DNA from: Apostichopus japonicus
Lineage: Eukaryota; Echinodermata; Holothuroidea; Aspidochirotida; Stichopodidae
Direction of reading: 5' to 3'
Length of the DNA stretch: 64,000 nt
Assembly (NCBI RefSeq): GCF_037975245.1
Contig: NC_092567.1
Span: 2,269,714 to 2,333,713, forward strand
Below the pieces are notes generated by a model. The model was not told where the DNA came from, searched no databases, and saw only the letters and a list, made by a program, of their open reading frames with translations. The position numbers and the translations under genes were made by a program. Shown here in pieces: positions 24,691 through 38,311 of the stretch; within the stretch, counting starts at the first letter, position 1; every line of letters starts with the position of its first letter.

Positions 24691-27600
24691 TCTTTAGCTT
24701 CAATATCACAAATCAATTATATGCACCTTTACATAATTTACTTACTAAAGGTGTAGGGGTCTTTTACAACTAACATGTAAAGTTGATTGCTCACAAAGAC
24801 TGCTGTAGTGTCACGTTGCTATCTGAATGCAAAAGTTCCTAAGAACTTTCAAAAAGCTTCAGAAACCAAACACTAATCACTAACATAAAATGATCAATGA
24901 TTGGATCAAAGTGGAACTGCTACCATGGGTTTTCTTTGTAAGTGAGTATACTTTTGTTTCTGAAGTCTGAAAATATCTGAATAACTAATTTGATTTCATG
25001 TTTAGTGTTTCACTTTTGATTTAGAAATCACTGAGGCTCAGTCTGACGGCTCCATGATGTAATAATTCAACGGTAGGAAGAAACCCTCTAGTAATTATGA
25101 AGACAGAGACTGTACTTGATAGAGGAGATCGTGACCTATGAACCTATCAAGCTTCTTCCAGTATCCTACACTTCTTGATGCACAGAGTTCCATAGGAATG
25201 GTAAGAATGAAGTAAATCTGGTTGTTGTGACTTGATTCACCAAACTGATGGCTAGCAAGCATGGTTAAGGAATTTAAATTTCCCTGCCACTCTTTATCAG
25301 TATCATGTCATGATAACATGTCTTCCTTGCATATTTGAGAGCTAACTACCATTTAACATAAACATATTCAAACATATACAGGCACTGGCATTAGGGTGGT
25401 GAGCACTTGGCCCCCCCCCCTCCCCCATAGGCTCCACTTGGTCTGCAAAATCACTATCAGAGAACATTAAATATCTGAAAAGTGAAAATGCCTCAGCTAA
25501 AGTCCCCAGGGACTCCCACCAGGGCTTAGATTTATACTTCATAGAAATTACATTTTTCTCTCTAACATGTATTTACATGCTTTATACTTAGTACAAGAGG
25601 ACATGAAGTAGAAGAGATGTTACAGAGCTCTTCTGAAGCCCCCAGCACCCGGCCAGGGCTCAGCTATATATTCCACAGAGTAAAATCAGATTAAGTATTT
25701 CTATTACTGACATGTCCTCATGTGCTCAAAATGCAGATTCCAGAAACTATGTGAAAATACTGTACTGAAGATTTGGAGAGCTTTGCATTACCCTTGTAAG
25801 TCCAGCCACTATAAACACTATAAACACAATTGGAAATACTTCCTACTAATCTGAGAATGTACAGCTGTGAATAAAGAATTGTCACTTATGCTTGTTTAAT
25901 TTTTAAACATTGCTGAGCCAGTCACTGCAGTTGGATTTAAGAAATCTAATTGGTCTCAAGACTGATCTTACTTCGGCGACTAAGTACGGTAGCTTAAGAA
26001 AATATATAAGTGTCCCCAAATTTCAAAATTTGGAATTTGCTTTCTCAATATTTGGAATTTTGATCTCAAGATTTTCACCTCAAAAGTCAAAATTTTGACT
26101 TTTTCATCTCTCAAAACTTTTAACTCAAAATTTTGAGGTTACAAGTGTCTTCATCTGCCAAATTTGTAGAAAGAACTAACCATATTGTATGGCTATTGAC
26201 CAGCTGAACAGGGTACTTTATAAACCTTTGGTGATCTAAAATCTAGAAAGAAACCCCCCTTCCCCCCGAGAATGGTGTAACTAGGTCAATGTAGCCAATG
26301 CAGTCTCGAGGGCCTGGTACCATTAAATAAAGAAAAATAATATGAAAACACATCCACCAAAGCTGACACACTAAATTAGATACAATTACAGTATCTCCTA
26401 ATGAGTGGAAATTCAAAAGACATTCTGTCCTCAATACGAAAGAGAGGTGCAAAATCTCACAAATTTCTCAGTCAAGCCCAAACCATGCATGGTTGGGTTC
26501 GTGTGAGGTTGGACTCTCCTTTGGGAGCTCATTTATATCACTGCACCACACCTTTATGTGCCACTTCCACTAAACAACGGACAACCCGGTTCAAGTTTGA
26601 TGCTTAACTGGCTAATTGTTTTTACACTTAATACCTGGTTATTGGAAACTGAACTGTACTTTCCTTCCTCTGTATTTTTTTCTCTGTGATTGTTCATGTA
26701 TACATGGTAGTTAGCCAGAGACTATTTCTGACTGACATTCTCAATGTCTCCTATAATTAGGACTTAAATCTCATTCACATCACTTTCTTTTCTCTTCATT
26801 AGGTTAATTATGAAGCGAGCTGTTAGGGGATCACCTATTCCACCTGTAGTTACCAGTTTTTGATGGAAGTCACGTTCATACTGTGTTGACAAGGACAATG
26901 AATGGTTCATCATCTGATATTTCCTCCATGTGATGGTAATCACATTAATGGTAAGTGTTGAACAGTATTGATAACGTTTCAAAGATGTGTGGTAGATTTT
27001 ATGGATAGCTGCGCAGATCGAGGAATACTCTTTTATCTCCATTCACTCTCACTAAAATAATGTATATAAAGTTTTAACTCATCTTCTCAAAATACAACTG
27101 ACAGGATTACGCCATAGTAAGGACATTAAAACGATCGGGTTCTTGCTGGATTAATCCAGTACTTGGTATGTTTGTAATGACCTTGCTACAGTATGACACA
27201 ATAGCTACCTCAACACCCTCTGGTACATTTTACCATTTGCCAAACTGAAATAAAAATTGCCTTCTAGACTCATATGAATAAAGTCTTCTAGAACTCCTGA
27301 CACTCCCAGAATTGTAAAACTGGAAGACAACTTGTTGGTTTATATGAAAGTAGCTTGGGTTACCTACAAATATGTCTTCTGTGTAGGTATTTATTTTCTT
27401 CAGATTAAAATAAAAAAAACTTGAAATACCATTTTAGATATTCCATAATGCTGTAGAAACATTAAAGAAGTCAACTAAGTCTGTATTGCTGAGCTTTGTG
27501 TTAGAAGTATTTGTAATGAACACTCCATCAAACAAGAACACCTTGATTAATTTAGGTAGGTCACACATATGTCACACAACTATGGATATAATCTTGAAAT

Positions 27601-28753
27601 TTAATGTGTTATGTTTGTTATGATATTTATTGACTGTAGTACAGTAGAGATTACTGTTTTTAGCATTTGCTTAAATATTGGAAATAGGATTTGAAATATA
27701 AAATTGGACAGTAGAATGCAAATCAACTGCACCTTTATTATTCATCTCAAAGATGTCTATCATATCAGCTGAAGATTATGGTTGGGTTTGTATCTCCTTT
27801 CCTACTTCTTTGTTTATTTTAGCCAAACTCCTGATAAACTGTCGCACACCAGTTCTAAGATTCACAATCACATCTTGTGAGGCTAAAGAAGCATCATTCA
27901 AATAAGGTGTACACAAAATCAGTAACATAGAGAGCCAGACACAGTTCCATGCACAGTTGTGTCACCAGATCCACTTTTTTTAAGTCTTTGTTTATCCAAA
28001 GTTAAAAGTATATCATTCTTTATCACATATTTCACTGGGCACTTAGCTGACGTACAACTGTAGCCTCCACCCAACCCTCACCCTCTCACAACAGGACTGC
28101 ACCGAACAACATGTTATGAAATAACAACTATATGTCAAAGTCTGCAGATAGAAAAATATGTACTTTAACTCAATCAATTATAGTACAATGTCATCATTTC
28201 CGAAATCCTACAAATTCATCAACCTCTAGACAGTACAGTGAACCAATGGTTCCTAAACTATGTGACCGAAACAGTCATCATGTTTTCTTCAGGCTCCATC
28301 TGTTTTCTGGGTTACATTGTTATTACTTGTGTTTCTCAATTGAATATAAACCAGACTGGATTGCTAGAGGTATTGCTTAAAGTTTGTATTGAAGATTCAA
28401 TGCTTGTCTCAATTTCAAATTAATGTTTCTTTATATTTCAATTAGTTTGGTATTAAGTGAGCTGTATATACACTGTGGGAAGCATTATGAGACCTTGAAC
28501 TCATCTTGTACAGTCTATAGATTTGTATTCTAGTTGCTTTAGTTTCTTTACATTGTTATGATAATTATAACTGAGTAATTTATTTTGAAACTACAGTAGC
28601 ATACCATACTGTATGTTTATAGTAGCTGTGTTCTGTGTTTGACAATGTTACATGGTAGAATGAAGCTACTTGCAGACCGGGTGATGTCAATTTACATAAA
28701 TAATAACATTATAACTGATGACCAAATGTATTTTGTTTTTTTCTCATCATCAG
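24691..28753. other. mostly non-coding, no further supported gene
   Basis: Apart from the candidate terminal exon at 26764-26880, this stretch shows only short open frames without paired splice sites. A C-run lies near 25412. Short repeats of AAATTT type lie around 26000-26140. Confidence 0.35.
26764..26880 (-). CDS. possible last exon of an unidentified gene
   Basis: The acceptor TTGTCCTTGTCAACACAG opens a phase-0 frame of 38 codons (YERDFHQKLVTTGGIGDPLT, then ARFIINLMKRKESDVNEI) ending at TAA. The charged C-terminus looks protein-like. No upstream partner exon or family was recognised. Confidence 0.35.
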   Translation of the reverse strand, partial: YERDFHQKLVTTGGIGDPLTARFIINLMKRKESDVNEI

Positions 28754-28859
28754 GTAAACTGGAATTATTCAGTCCTGAGATCAGCCTGTTTAGGGATTTA
28801 CCAGTTTCATATCCGGATTACAGCTCTTTGAAGACATGCGTACAGTTTACATTATCAGG
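28754..28859 (+). CDS. candidate internal exon, LRR-like
   Basis: A strong acceptor (TGTTTTTTTCTCATCATCAG) and donor (TCAGG/GTAATG) enclose 106 nt, open in one frame: KLELFSPEISLFRDLPVSYP then DYSSLKTCVQFTLS. It enters in phase 1 and leaves in phase 2. The ending SSLKTCVQFTLS parallels the leucine-rich ends of the exons at 6930-7138 and 24483. It could share a plus-strand gene with the exon at 31650-31732, though at least one exon between them would be needed for phase. Confidence 0.45.
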
Positions 28860-31649
28860 GTAATGATTGTATGGTCCACCACCTGATTCTTACCCCTCCC
28901 ACCCATCCCCCTCCTCCATGAGAATGCAAGTTTTTAATTGGATATATTTACTCCATGACATATCAGATGATCCCTCAAGGGAAATTTCCTCACCGAAAAG
29001 TCTATCATCCATGACCCCCCAACCCCCAATCACTGCAAAACAAGACCTAAAATATGAACAATCTAGTTAGAACACTGCTAAAAGTTGTGTCTTAGGGATT
29101 CTGTGAGACCTCTTTTGTTCAGTGCTTCCCTAATTGTAGCATCATCTCTACAAATTGTACCATAATTGTAGTTTTCAAGAGGATGAAATTCTGATGCCAA
29201 GGACATCTCTAATCTTTCAAATCTGACCAATTTTAATGGTCATTAGACATCCATTGTTTCATAATGTAACAGTTTCATTCCTGTGTGAGCATATAATGCT
29301 AATGAAGGCTTTCTATTGTCACATCTCCAGGTTGAGTGGATATTATGTAATTTATGGCAAGGTCCACCTATCCCATCATATTATATAGTTGTCAAGGATG
29401 ATGATAGGTATTGTCTAGCAACAGTTTACGATTCTATCACAGAAGATCATACAACACAATATGACAAGTTCTTTTAGGATTCAGCATGTTATGTCATCTG
29501 AAATCTTTAATGCATTTGTATTATTTTTCTGTTCATAAAGTTATTGTGTAATTCAGTTTTTCTGTTATAAGAGTGTGTTTGGGTGGGGGGGGGGGTGCAT
29601 CATGTTGCTGCATATTGGCAAAGTTAGAAATTAAGTTACTGGGAAAGTTGTGAAAGCAAAAACACTAACATTTATGTAATAGAGCAGCCTTTGCTTCACA
29701 CTGGTATACAGATAGTTTGAAAAAAAAAGCAATCTAGACCAGTAATATTGCCTAACTTTGCTTGACTTCAAAGTAATAGAGTTAGAAATTTGGGAACAAC
29801 TTTATTGGCCTGCTGCACCAAACAACGTTAAAAGTACCAATTAGAAAGTGTGCTGACCAAATTAGTCTAAACCATAGGATTGCAAACATGTTACCAAGTT
29901 TTGCCTTTTGTTTTCTTTATAGATAAATTTCCAAACATTATTAAACTTTAAAATAAGAGCTCCTTGCAATAAAATGAATGAACTTGCAATTATTGAGTCA
30001 TTTTAGCATAAGCTTGTGTATCTGTGAGCAATGGAATAACTGTTGAGTTAATATTAAAAAAGGCAAACTCAAAAACAAGGGACTTTATCGTTTGCATTAA
30101 AACATCTAGTTCAGATATGATTCTTATTGTCTTTGTCTTTATCTCCTCATTAGGTAAATGTGGATTAATCTTTCTTGAGACGATCTTTGGGGTCACATGA
30201 TGTGTATCTTGCACAGAATGGTTTACAATATGCTGATGGTAATGATTAGTGTATAATTAGTGTATAGCAGGACTGGTAAGCTGGGTTGTAGTTATAATTA
30301 GATTTGATTCTGGGTAGAAAGTGATTTTGTTACTGCCTAAATCCTGGAGGAACAGCAATTGTTTTGAATCTTGCTTGACCAGCAAATTCCCTAAGGGCCA
30401 AAGGGGAAGATAAAGGCCTCAACATACAGTACATACACCATATGTTAGACACTGCATGCCATACATTGTATTGTATACCAATGTGTAAAACTACACAAAG
30501 AGGTGTATGTGTTTAATATCCAGGTCCATTTCTTTGTTTTGTGTATTCATCATAAATGAAGGAACAAAATATTCAGATGACTTGATCCCTTCTAATTTAT
30601 CAGTTTGTCATACTGTAGTGCTGGGTGGCAGGTAAGCGTAGTACTCGGTCTTAATAGTGCAGCCAGACTCCTCTGTATTGTCAGCCTAATTAGGCAGTAA
30701 AATGTATGGCAGGCTCATAAACAATAAATTTAATTCATAAGTGCATGTGCCCTAACAATTAAATAGAGTCACTGCACACAAAATGAGACCCATACACACA
30801 CTAAGTTAGAACCATACCCACACTAAGTTAGACCCATGTAGAATGACTAACAGGAACCATAAAAATCTCTGTTTCCATCCTAACCTTTCCAACCCTTCCC
30901 CTCTCAGTACATATAATACCTAGGAAAATTGATGTCAAATTTAAATCAGAAGATAATTTAGGTTTTATGTCATTTGTCAATGAGCTATATACTAAGGGAT
31001 TACAAATGGAAGTCTTTAGTGGGTTTACTGTAATGTGTGGATATGTTGTTGTCAGTCAGTAATACAAAACATGCATGAACCTTCTGGACCCTATGCATGT
31101 CCTCAGAGTAAAAACCAAAGTAATTCAGAATTCCATTCTTAGCCATTGGTCAACAGTGTTGAAGGATTCTCTTAATGTGTTCTGTTTAAGATGTACATTA
31201 TTTGCACTTCAGTTATAATACTGGCCATTTAAGAGATAATTCCAGGAAACTCCAGCACATGTGCTTTCTACATTTATTTTCTGTTGCAATATTATGGAAG
31301 ATAGCTCACAAATCTGGTAGAAAATTTCCAGCAATTGTCAAAAGATGTCTTTTATCGGGGGGAGGGGGGGTGGGGGGCTACACAATTCTTGGGAGGTAAC
31401 ATGGAGTTGATCAGTTACTACTACAAGTGTTGTAATTGCTTACATCAGATGCAAAACATATTCCTAAAAACAATATATTTGCTGCCCTGAGATTACAGCT
31501 CTATACTATTCATATATACTTATTAATAAGACACAAGGGAAGACGTTGATGTATGTTACAAAAATGATCACAGACCTGATGAATTTTCACCTTGATAAAT
31601 CTAGTGAATGGAAAGTTGAGTTATTGTGTATTTTCTCTTTAACCTCCAG
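28860..31649. other. intron-like or intergenic DNA
   Basis: No exon with both splice sites and a convincing open frame was found between the two plus-strand candidates. A G-run lies at about 29584-29596. If they form one gene, this is intron with a missed exon. Confidence 0.3.
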
Positions 31650-31732
31650 GTGATACGGTTTTCAACATTTCTTCTGTGCATTTCCTCCAAGAAAGTGAAA
31701 GAAAAAGTCAAGTAGGAACACATCACTGCTGA
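31650..31732 (+). CDS. candidate last exon, plus strand
   Basis: The acceptor TTTTCTCTTTAACCTCCAG leads, in phase 1, into DTVFNISSVHFLQESERKSQ and VGTHHC, ending at TGA 31730-31732. A possible poly-A signal AATAAA lies near 32066. The product piece has no recognised domain. The coding-like composition and strong acceptor support it; assignment to the same gene as 28754-28859 is inference. Confidence 0.4.
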
Positions 31733-32989
31733 CATAACTTCCTTTGTGGATGTGAGTCTGGTGAGACTTTACATACTACTTCTCAACAGTCAGTTTGTGA
31801 AATGGTAATGGGCTGTGTTGGGTTCCTTTGATGAAATCTACAGGCTATATGTAGGTGAAGACAGCTTGCCTAATTAGCACTATAAATAACATCAAATGAC
31901 ATTTCTAAGATTCCACTTGTTTAATTGTGTAGAGCTAACAAACTTGACTAAACATAACTACTATATTGTAGTATGCAGTGGTGGATTGAAGATTTCTCTA
32001 AAGTGGGGACAGCTACTAATAGATACCTAAATTAACAGTTCATAAGAAAACTACTTCTGTAGAAAATAAAGGTTGCCGACATGCCAGGCAAGCTAAGTTT
32101 TTGTAGTATGTACCTTGGTCTGATCAGGGATGTGTTTGAAATAGAGAAACTATGAAGTATCAAGTCTTTGAAGTTATATGTGCATTGCCACCTGTGGGTT
32201 ACTCCTAAGATTTTCTGGCATGCTGTAACATATCAACCCCAACTTATTATCAGCATATTGAGTTACCATGCAGGTACATAGAAAGTCACAGTTTGTTGGG
32301 TACCCAGGACTAAATTGTTGAATGCTGAATTCCAAATTTCAAAAATGAAATACTCTTGTTAAGATCAATCAGTTACATAGAACTGTGTTATACATGCAGT
32401 GAGTTCATATGTGAGAAACATTGTGTAGTGTAGCCAGCAATTTGACAGTCATCCGATACCCATAGCTTTAAATTTGCTATCATTTCTAATAAATAAATAT
32501 ATGTTGCCATACGTCTATCTAAGGATTCTAATTGCTGTCCACAACTTAAAGTAAGCTGTGGTCAGTCAACAATATTGTTGTGCCATGTTTTAACATTAAC
32601 TTATGTTATGTTTTCAGTGTGGAGAGAGAGAGAGAGGGGTAGCAGAACCTGTTCAGTTGCTGTCCAATCCACTGTATTACTCTTGTGAAATGTTCCTTAA
32701 ATAATATTGTAACTGAAGCTCTCTGATGCTTGCCATACACCCAGACCGGCATCACTTTACAAACTTAAGAGAATTCTTATGCGTTGAATCTTAGCCATTT
32801 ATTTCTGTTAACCCTACATCTATATTATTATATATTCTATGTATCTGTTTATTCTGTTCTATGTTCTTTTCTGGTCACATTCCACCCTCATGTTTCTTGA
32901 TTACTATATATGGTAATATTTTTTATTCTATCAATACTGCTGTAGTACAATGTTGGTCTTCGTTATAAATAGAAAGAATGGAGGTTGTG

Positions 32990-33330
32990 TTATAAACAAT
33001 ACTTCCTCAAGCTGCTGAGTGATAAATATATTAACATACTTTTATATGGTGTATAAGGCCTGAGACTGTATACTTCGCTTCTGTCCATGATGTAGGCCCA
33101 ACCATTCATAATTCATGTTCGCCTCTATGTGGACCGAACATTAGCTTGAAAGGTAATGTTACACCTAATTAATAAGAATGTAATGAATTCCAATGATGGT
33201 TAGTTAAGGCTAATGATGTAATAAATTCCTCTTTTCCTCTTTTCTTGTTTATTATTCCCAGAAAGTTTTCCGTTGTTCATTTATACTTGTATAATTATAC
33301 TTTACATATAATATAATAATTGTTAGAGGA
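32990..33330 (+). repeat. duplicated block X, copy at 33 kb
   Basis: Shares colinear words with 51808-52170: CTCAAGC-GCTGAGTGA, CCAACCATTCATAATTCATG, a GAAAG/GTAAT step, and TTGTTCATTTATACTTGTAT after a pyrimidine tract ending ATTCCCAG. The two paired splice-like steps (AAAG/GTAAT and ...ATTCCCAG) are conserved, so an untranslated exon or non-coding transcript is possible. No conserved open frame. Confidence 0.55.
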
Positions 33331-33335
33331 TTGGA

Positions 33336-34921
33336 GAATGAGAGGGGAGATGGAGAGGGTGGGGATGGAGAGGGTGGGGGATGGAGGGGTTTGAGGGAGA
33401 TGGAGAGGTTTGATGGAGATGTAGGGGTTTGATGGAGATGGAGGGGGTTGGAGAGGGTGGGGATGGAGAGGGTGGGGGATGGAGGGGTTTGAGGGAGATG
33501 GAGAGGTTTGATGGAGATGTAGGGGTTTGATGGAGGGGTTGGGGAGTTGGAGAGGGTGAGGAATGGAGGGGTGTGAGGGAGATGGAGCGGTTTGGGGAGT
33601 TGGAGAGGGTGGGGATGGAGGGAGATGGAGGGGTTTGAGGGAGGGGTTGGGAAGTTGGAGAGGTTGGGGGATGGAGGGGTGTGAGGGAGATGGAGCGGGT
33701 TGGGGAGTTGGAGAGGGTGGGGATGGAGGGGTTTGAGGGAGGGGTTTGAGAGGGTGGGGATGGAGGGAGATGGAGGGGTTTGAGGGAGGGGTTGGGGAGT
33801 TGGAGAGGGTGGGGAATGGAGGGGTGTGAGGGAGATGGAGTGGGTTGGGGAGTTGGAGAGGGTGGGGATGGAGGGGTTTGAGGGAGGGGTTTGAGAGGGT
33901 GGGGATGGAGGGAGATGGAGGGGTTTGAGGGAGGGGTTGGGGAGTTGGAGAGGGTGGGGAATGGAGGGGTGTGAGGGAGATGGAGCGGGTTGGGGAGTTG
34001 GAGAGGGTGGGGATGGAGGGGTTTGAGGGAGGGGTTGGGGAGTTGGAGAGGGTGGGGGATGGAGGGGTGTGAGGGAGATGGAGCGGGTTGGGGAGTTAGA
34101 GAGGGTGGGGATGGAGGGAGATGGAGGGGTTTGAGGGAGATGTTGGGGAGTTGGAGAGGGTGGGGGATGGAGGGGAGATGAAGGGGTTTGATGGAGATGG
34201 AGCGGGTTAGGGCGTTGGAGAGGGAGGGGTGTGAGGGAGATTGAGAGGGTTGGGGAGTTGGAGAGGGTGGGGATGGAGGGGTTTGAGGGAGGGGTTGGGG
34301 AGTTGGAGAGGGTTGGGGATGGAGGGGTGTGTGGGAGATGGAGTGGGTTGGGGAGTTGGAGAAGGTGGTGAATGGAGGGGTGTAAGGGAGATGGAGCGGG
34401 TTGGGGAGTTGGAGAGGGTGGGGATGGAGGGGTTTGAGGGAGGGGTTGGGGAGTTGGAGAGGGTGGGGGATGGAGTGGTGTGAGGGAGATGGAGCGGGTT
34501 GGGGAGTTGGAGAGGGTGGGGATGGAGGGAGATGGAGGGGTTTGAGGGAGGGGTTGGGGAGTTGGAGAGGGTGGGGGATGGAGGGAGATGGAGGGGTTTG
34601 AGGGAGGGGTTGGAGAGGGTGGGGGGATGGAGGGGTGTGAGGGAGATATAGCAGGTTGGGGAGTTGGAGAGGGTGGGGATGGAGGGGTTGGGGAGTTGGA
34701 GAGGGTGGGGGATGGAGGGGTGTGAGGGAGATGGAAGGGGTTGGGGAGATGAATGAGGTGGCGATGGAGGGGTCTTGTGGGGTAGGAGGGGTTTGAGGGA
34801 GACAGAGGGGTTTAGGAGATGGAGGGGGTTGGGGATATGGAGGGGTTTGAGAGATATGGTGGGGTTGGGGAGATAGAGGGGGTTGAGGAGATGGAAGGGG
34901 TTTGGGGGATGGAGGGGACGA
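33336..34921 (+). repeat. G-rich minisatellite, about 1.6 kb
   Basis: Built from variable combinations of the words GGAGAGGGTGGGGATGGAGG, GGTTTGAGGGAGG and GGTTGGGGAGTT. C is almost absent from the plus strand. It has dense runs of three to five G, so G-quadruplex formation is likely. Open frames of up to 80 codons rich in Gly, Arg, Trp and Glu are by-products of the repeat. It lies between two modules that are also found around 52 and 53.7 kb. Confidence 0.9.
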
Positions 34922-34997
34922 TGGTTATAAACGGTATTTTTTTTATCTTTCCTAACAGGGTCAGTGCATTGCTCTTTACACGCAGTAGTTTAGTATT

Positions 34998-35647
34998 CAG
35001 GGCCGTAGCCTGCGCATGGGTAGCTGCCCTTTGAGATTTACACTTTCTAAATGAAAGTAGGCCTATGATAAATGTTCATATCATTTCTTCTGATTTAATT
35101 AGTCTGTAGTGTGCAAACTGAGATTCTAGGCACGTAGTGTAGGAATGGCGGTCAAGTAACATAAGGTTTACTTTAACTGCTCATCACGTATATGCACGAT
35201 CTCTGATGCGACTACTGTTTCTGGTGGTTTTCAGAGTGAGGGGGGGGGGTCGGGCTGGGAGCAGAAGGGGATTATAATAAAAATAAAGGTAGAGAGCTCC
35301 AAAGATTTAACCTGCATGAACAGTGTAGCAGTCTTACGTGAAACTACGGTTCATAAATATACTTATTACGTATGTTTCACTGTTATCCCCTATATTAGTG
35401 CCACAATGTTTTACTAAGAATACACGGTCCACTCACTCAGCTCATTCCCCCTCCCCTACCCACAGTAGGTCCTTAGATAGTGTCATGACGGTCCCTTTTT
35501 GGAAATGACCAACCCACTCAAATTTCTTGAGAAAGCGCCTGGTACCGTATATCCGCACATCAAAGCATCGCTATGTTACATTTGGACGATATTGTTTCTC
35601 GATGTTCCTTAACTGCTGCTAGGAATTCTACCCAGGCTACGGCCCTG
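34998..35647. mobile_element. TIR element CAGGGCCGTAGCC
   Basis: Ends CAGGGCCGTAGCCTG and CAGGCTACGGCCCTG form inverted repeats around 650 bp. The related block near 53750 runs on after the equivalent flank (CGCAGTAGTTTAAT) without this element, supporting insertion. A clean target duplication could not be read. Non-coding. Confidence 0.6.
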
Positions 35648-36327
35648 ATGTTTATCTTTATTTTTATGATTTGTTGTTTCCGATGAAGTGAATGTGCCTA
35701 AATACCAAATAGTGCTTTTCAAATGTACTTATAATACCATATGTGTGCATGTTGTATATGTCTGGATAACTAGATAACCTTGTGTTCAAAGTTTAGATGT
35801 TTCCTTTTGGGTTTAAGTTTAAATCTGAATAATCATGATTAATGCCATAAGTTACATCAGGAGGTGAAATAGATAAGTCTTTTTAATTCAAGGCTAATCT
35901 TGTCAAATGTGACTTTTATTAAATATATTTATGAATGACACATCAATTCAAGCACCAAACAGAAGTAAACCTGAAGATTTGTAGAGTCCGACTCCTGGAC
36001 CACTGGCGGGGATTCGCCCCTGAACCCCACCCAAAAAGGCTTTGCGCTAAGTCGACTCCTTCGGTTTATTCATGTTTCCTATTTATGCCCCCCCCCCCAC
36101 CCAAATCTCAATTCGGATTGATGCTCCTGATCAGAGCATTTTCTATTTTAGCTTAAAGTAGCTGGTTGTGTGTGTAGCTTTATCTCCTATGCCTATATAC
36201 TGGTGAACTAATCTCTGTCTAATGTTAATTTGTAGAAATAACTGATTAGTGAAACAATATGTTCGCAAAACTCGAGTCTGTCACATCTCAAAACGAAGGA
36301 AGAAACTTTAAGCAGTATTATCCTAAC
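35648..36327. other. no gene seen
   Basis: AT-rich non-coding sequence with a C-run near 36090. No splice-bounded open frame and no inverted ends found. Confidence 0.4.
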
Positions 36328-37474
36328 CAGGGGCGTATCCAGGATTTTCTAACCCGGGGGGCGCGAATTACTAAGCGGAGCGCCACCATCGGTTGGCGCG
36401 CAGCGTACAAGAAAATTCCTGGTTTTGATACCACCCAGATCACCGGAAATGGCACCTCTCGGGCTTGAAAATGACCAACCAGATGTATAGTTTTTGCCTG
36501 AGAACCTTGCATTTCCCGATAGTGTTTTTTCCATCCATAACCTTTTTGAAGATTGTCACCAGTCACAAATCATGTTCGACCTCATCTCATGTCCTGTGGA
36601 TCATTGCTTTTTATAGGTGATTCAACGTCGCGGCCCACAATATCCGTCAGGCTCACTTTTCAAGGTTCCAAGCCCATCATTTGTTCAGAATTTGAAAATT
36701 CACATTTCTCGTGAATAAACTCACTTCAAAACATACCCATAATGTTGCACAAAATTTCATCTACGGACAACCAATATAGAAAACCCCCTTCAACCCCTAA
36801 CAGACCGGTCAAAATTGCACGAGTAGAGGGAAGTGTGATAAAGAATGTTGCAGAGCCGTGTATAGAGAGAGTTTGGCCAACTGGCGATTTGTGACGTCAC
36901 ACGCAAACCATGGGCATCAAAATAGGTCCAGTTGTCGTTACCAGTTGCGCGAAACACGAAAAACACCACACACAATATATAGCAGCTTTGCACACTGTGC
37001 TCGTTGCGAACAAATGAAGCGACTCAGAATGTCAGATTTTGACAGGCATACGAGGAACAAAATGGATATCAGGTAATGAATTAGAGTATGCGTTAGTTAA
37101 TGACATTTACGTTTATCTTCACACCTGAAATGCATAGAAAACTAGCTGAAAACCTGTCATTACACTTGTTGTATTTTACGCCTCATACTACTAGTCCTAC
37201 TTTAGTCATACAAACGAAAAGCACACATCACAGTCCTGGCTAGGCTAGATTACAGACGCACAACTATAGCATCAGGCCTACATTAATAGATCCTTCAATT
37301 AAATTAAGTAGGCCTACACATAAAATGACAATTTATGCTTCACTGATCTTTTCAGGTTTGCCAAAAAGTAGTTGTACCAGAGGTCATTGTATTAAACTCC
37401 AGAAGTTACATAGTAGGATTAATATTCGGCATAACTTTTTCTCTAAAGTCTAATACAACTTCCCAGATAACATC

Positions 37475-37980
37475 ATGCTAGCGGTCCACCGGCGGCCCGC
37501 CAGCTGCACCACTGGCGGTCCACCGGCGGGGAAAGCCGGCGGAACGCCAGAGATTTGGCCGGCTTTAATCCGGCGGTCCGCCGGCGACTACGCCAGAAGA
37601 CCGCCGGAGAAACGCCAGCGTACCGCCGGTGTACCGCCAGTGTTTCACAAGCAGACCGCCGAAGAAACGCCAGCGTACCGCCGGTGTTCCACCAGTAGAC
37701 CGCCAAAGAAACGCCGGTGAACCGCCGAAGAAACGCCAGCGTTCCGCCGGTGTACCGCCAGTGTTCCACCGGCAGACCGCTGAAGAAACTCCAGCGTACC
37801 GCCGGTGTTCCACCAGTAGACCGCCAAAGAAACGCCAGTGTACCGCCGAAGAAACGCCAGCGTACCGTCAGTGTTCCACCAGCAGACCGCCGAAGAAACG
37901 CCAGTGTACCGCCGGTGTTTTACCAGCACACCGCCGGAGAAACGCAAGCTTACCACCGAAGTACCGCTGAATTTCTGTCA
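37475..37980 (+). repeat. left subterminal GC-rich repeat array
   Basis: About 500 bp of short degenerate units such as ACCGCCGGTGTTCCACCAG, AGACCGCCGAAGAAACGCCA and GCGTACCGCC. Such arrays just inside the ends are typical transposase-binding regions in several DNA transposon groups. They produce false open frames in all six frames. Confidence 0.85.
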
Positions 37981-38311
37981 GAGAGAGCCACTGGCTATCC
38001 ACTAGCTAATATCCAGTGTTCTGGCCACCTGCTAGCCCAAATCTGGTATTCTGCCAGCAACCCGCTAGGCAGAGATCTTCACATGAATTGCTAACCAAAT
38101 ATCTGTGTTCCGGCAGAAAACTGTTTGGGGTGTACTACTAGAACAGAGCTATTGGTCTAACTGCAGATTTTGCTGAATTACACATGCGGTTACATATGAA
38201 GAAATAATGACGAACACAGTGAAATAAGTTGCTATCATTTTATTACGCCTATAAATTACAAAGCGAGAAAATGAGTTCCAGCGTTAAATATTGCAACAGC
38301 ACTAAAGAAAT

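Noticed and set aside
33990-34601. Gly/Arg/Trp-rich open frames
   Set aside because: They are the translation of the G-rich minisatellite in a frame that happens to lack stops.
37473-38094. Overlapping open frames of 80-125 codons on both strands
   Set aside because: All arise from the GC-rich subterminal repeat of the 5.9-kb transposon; open in several frames at once.
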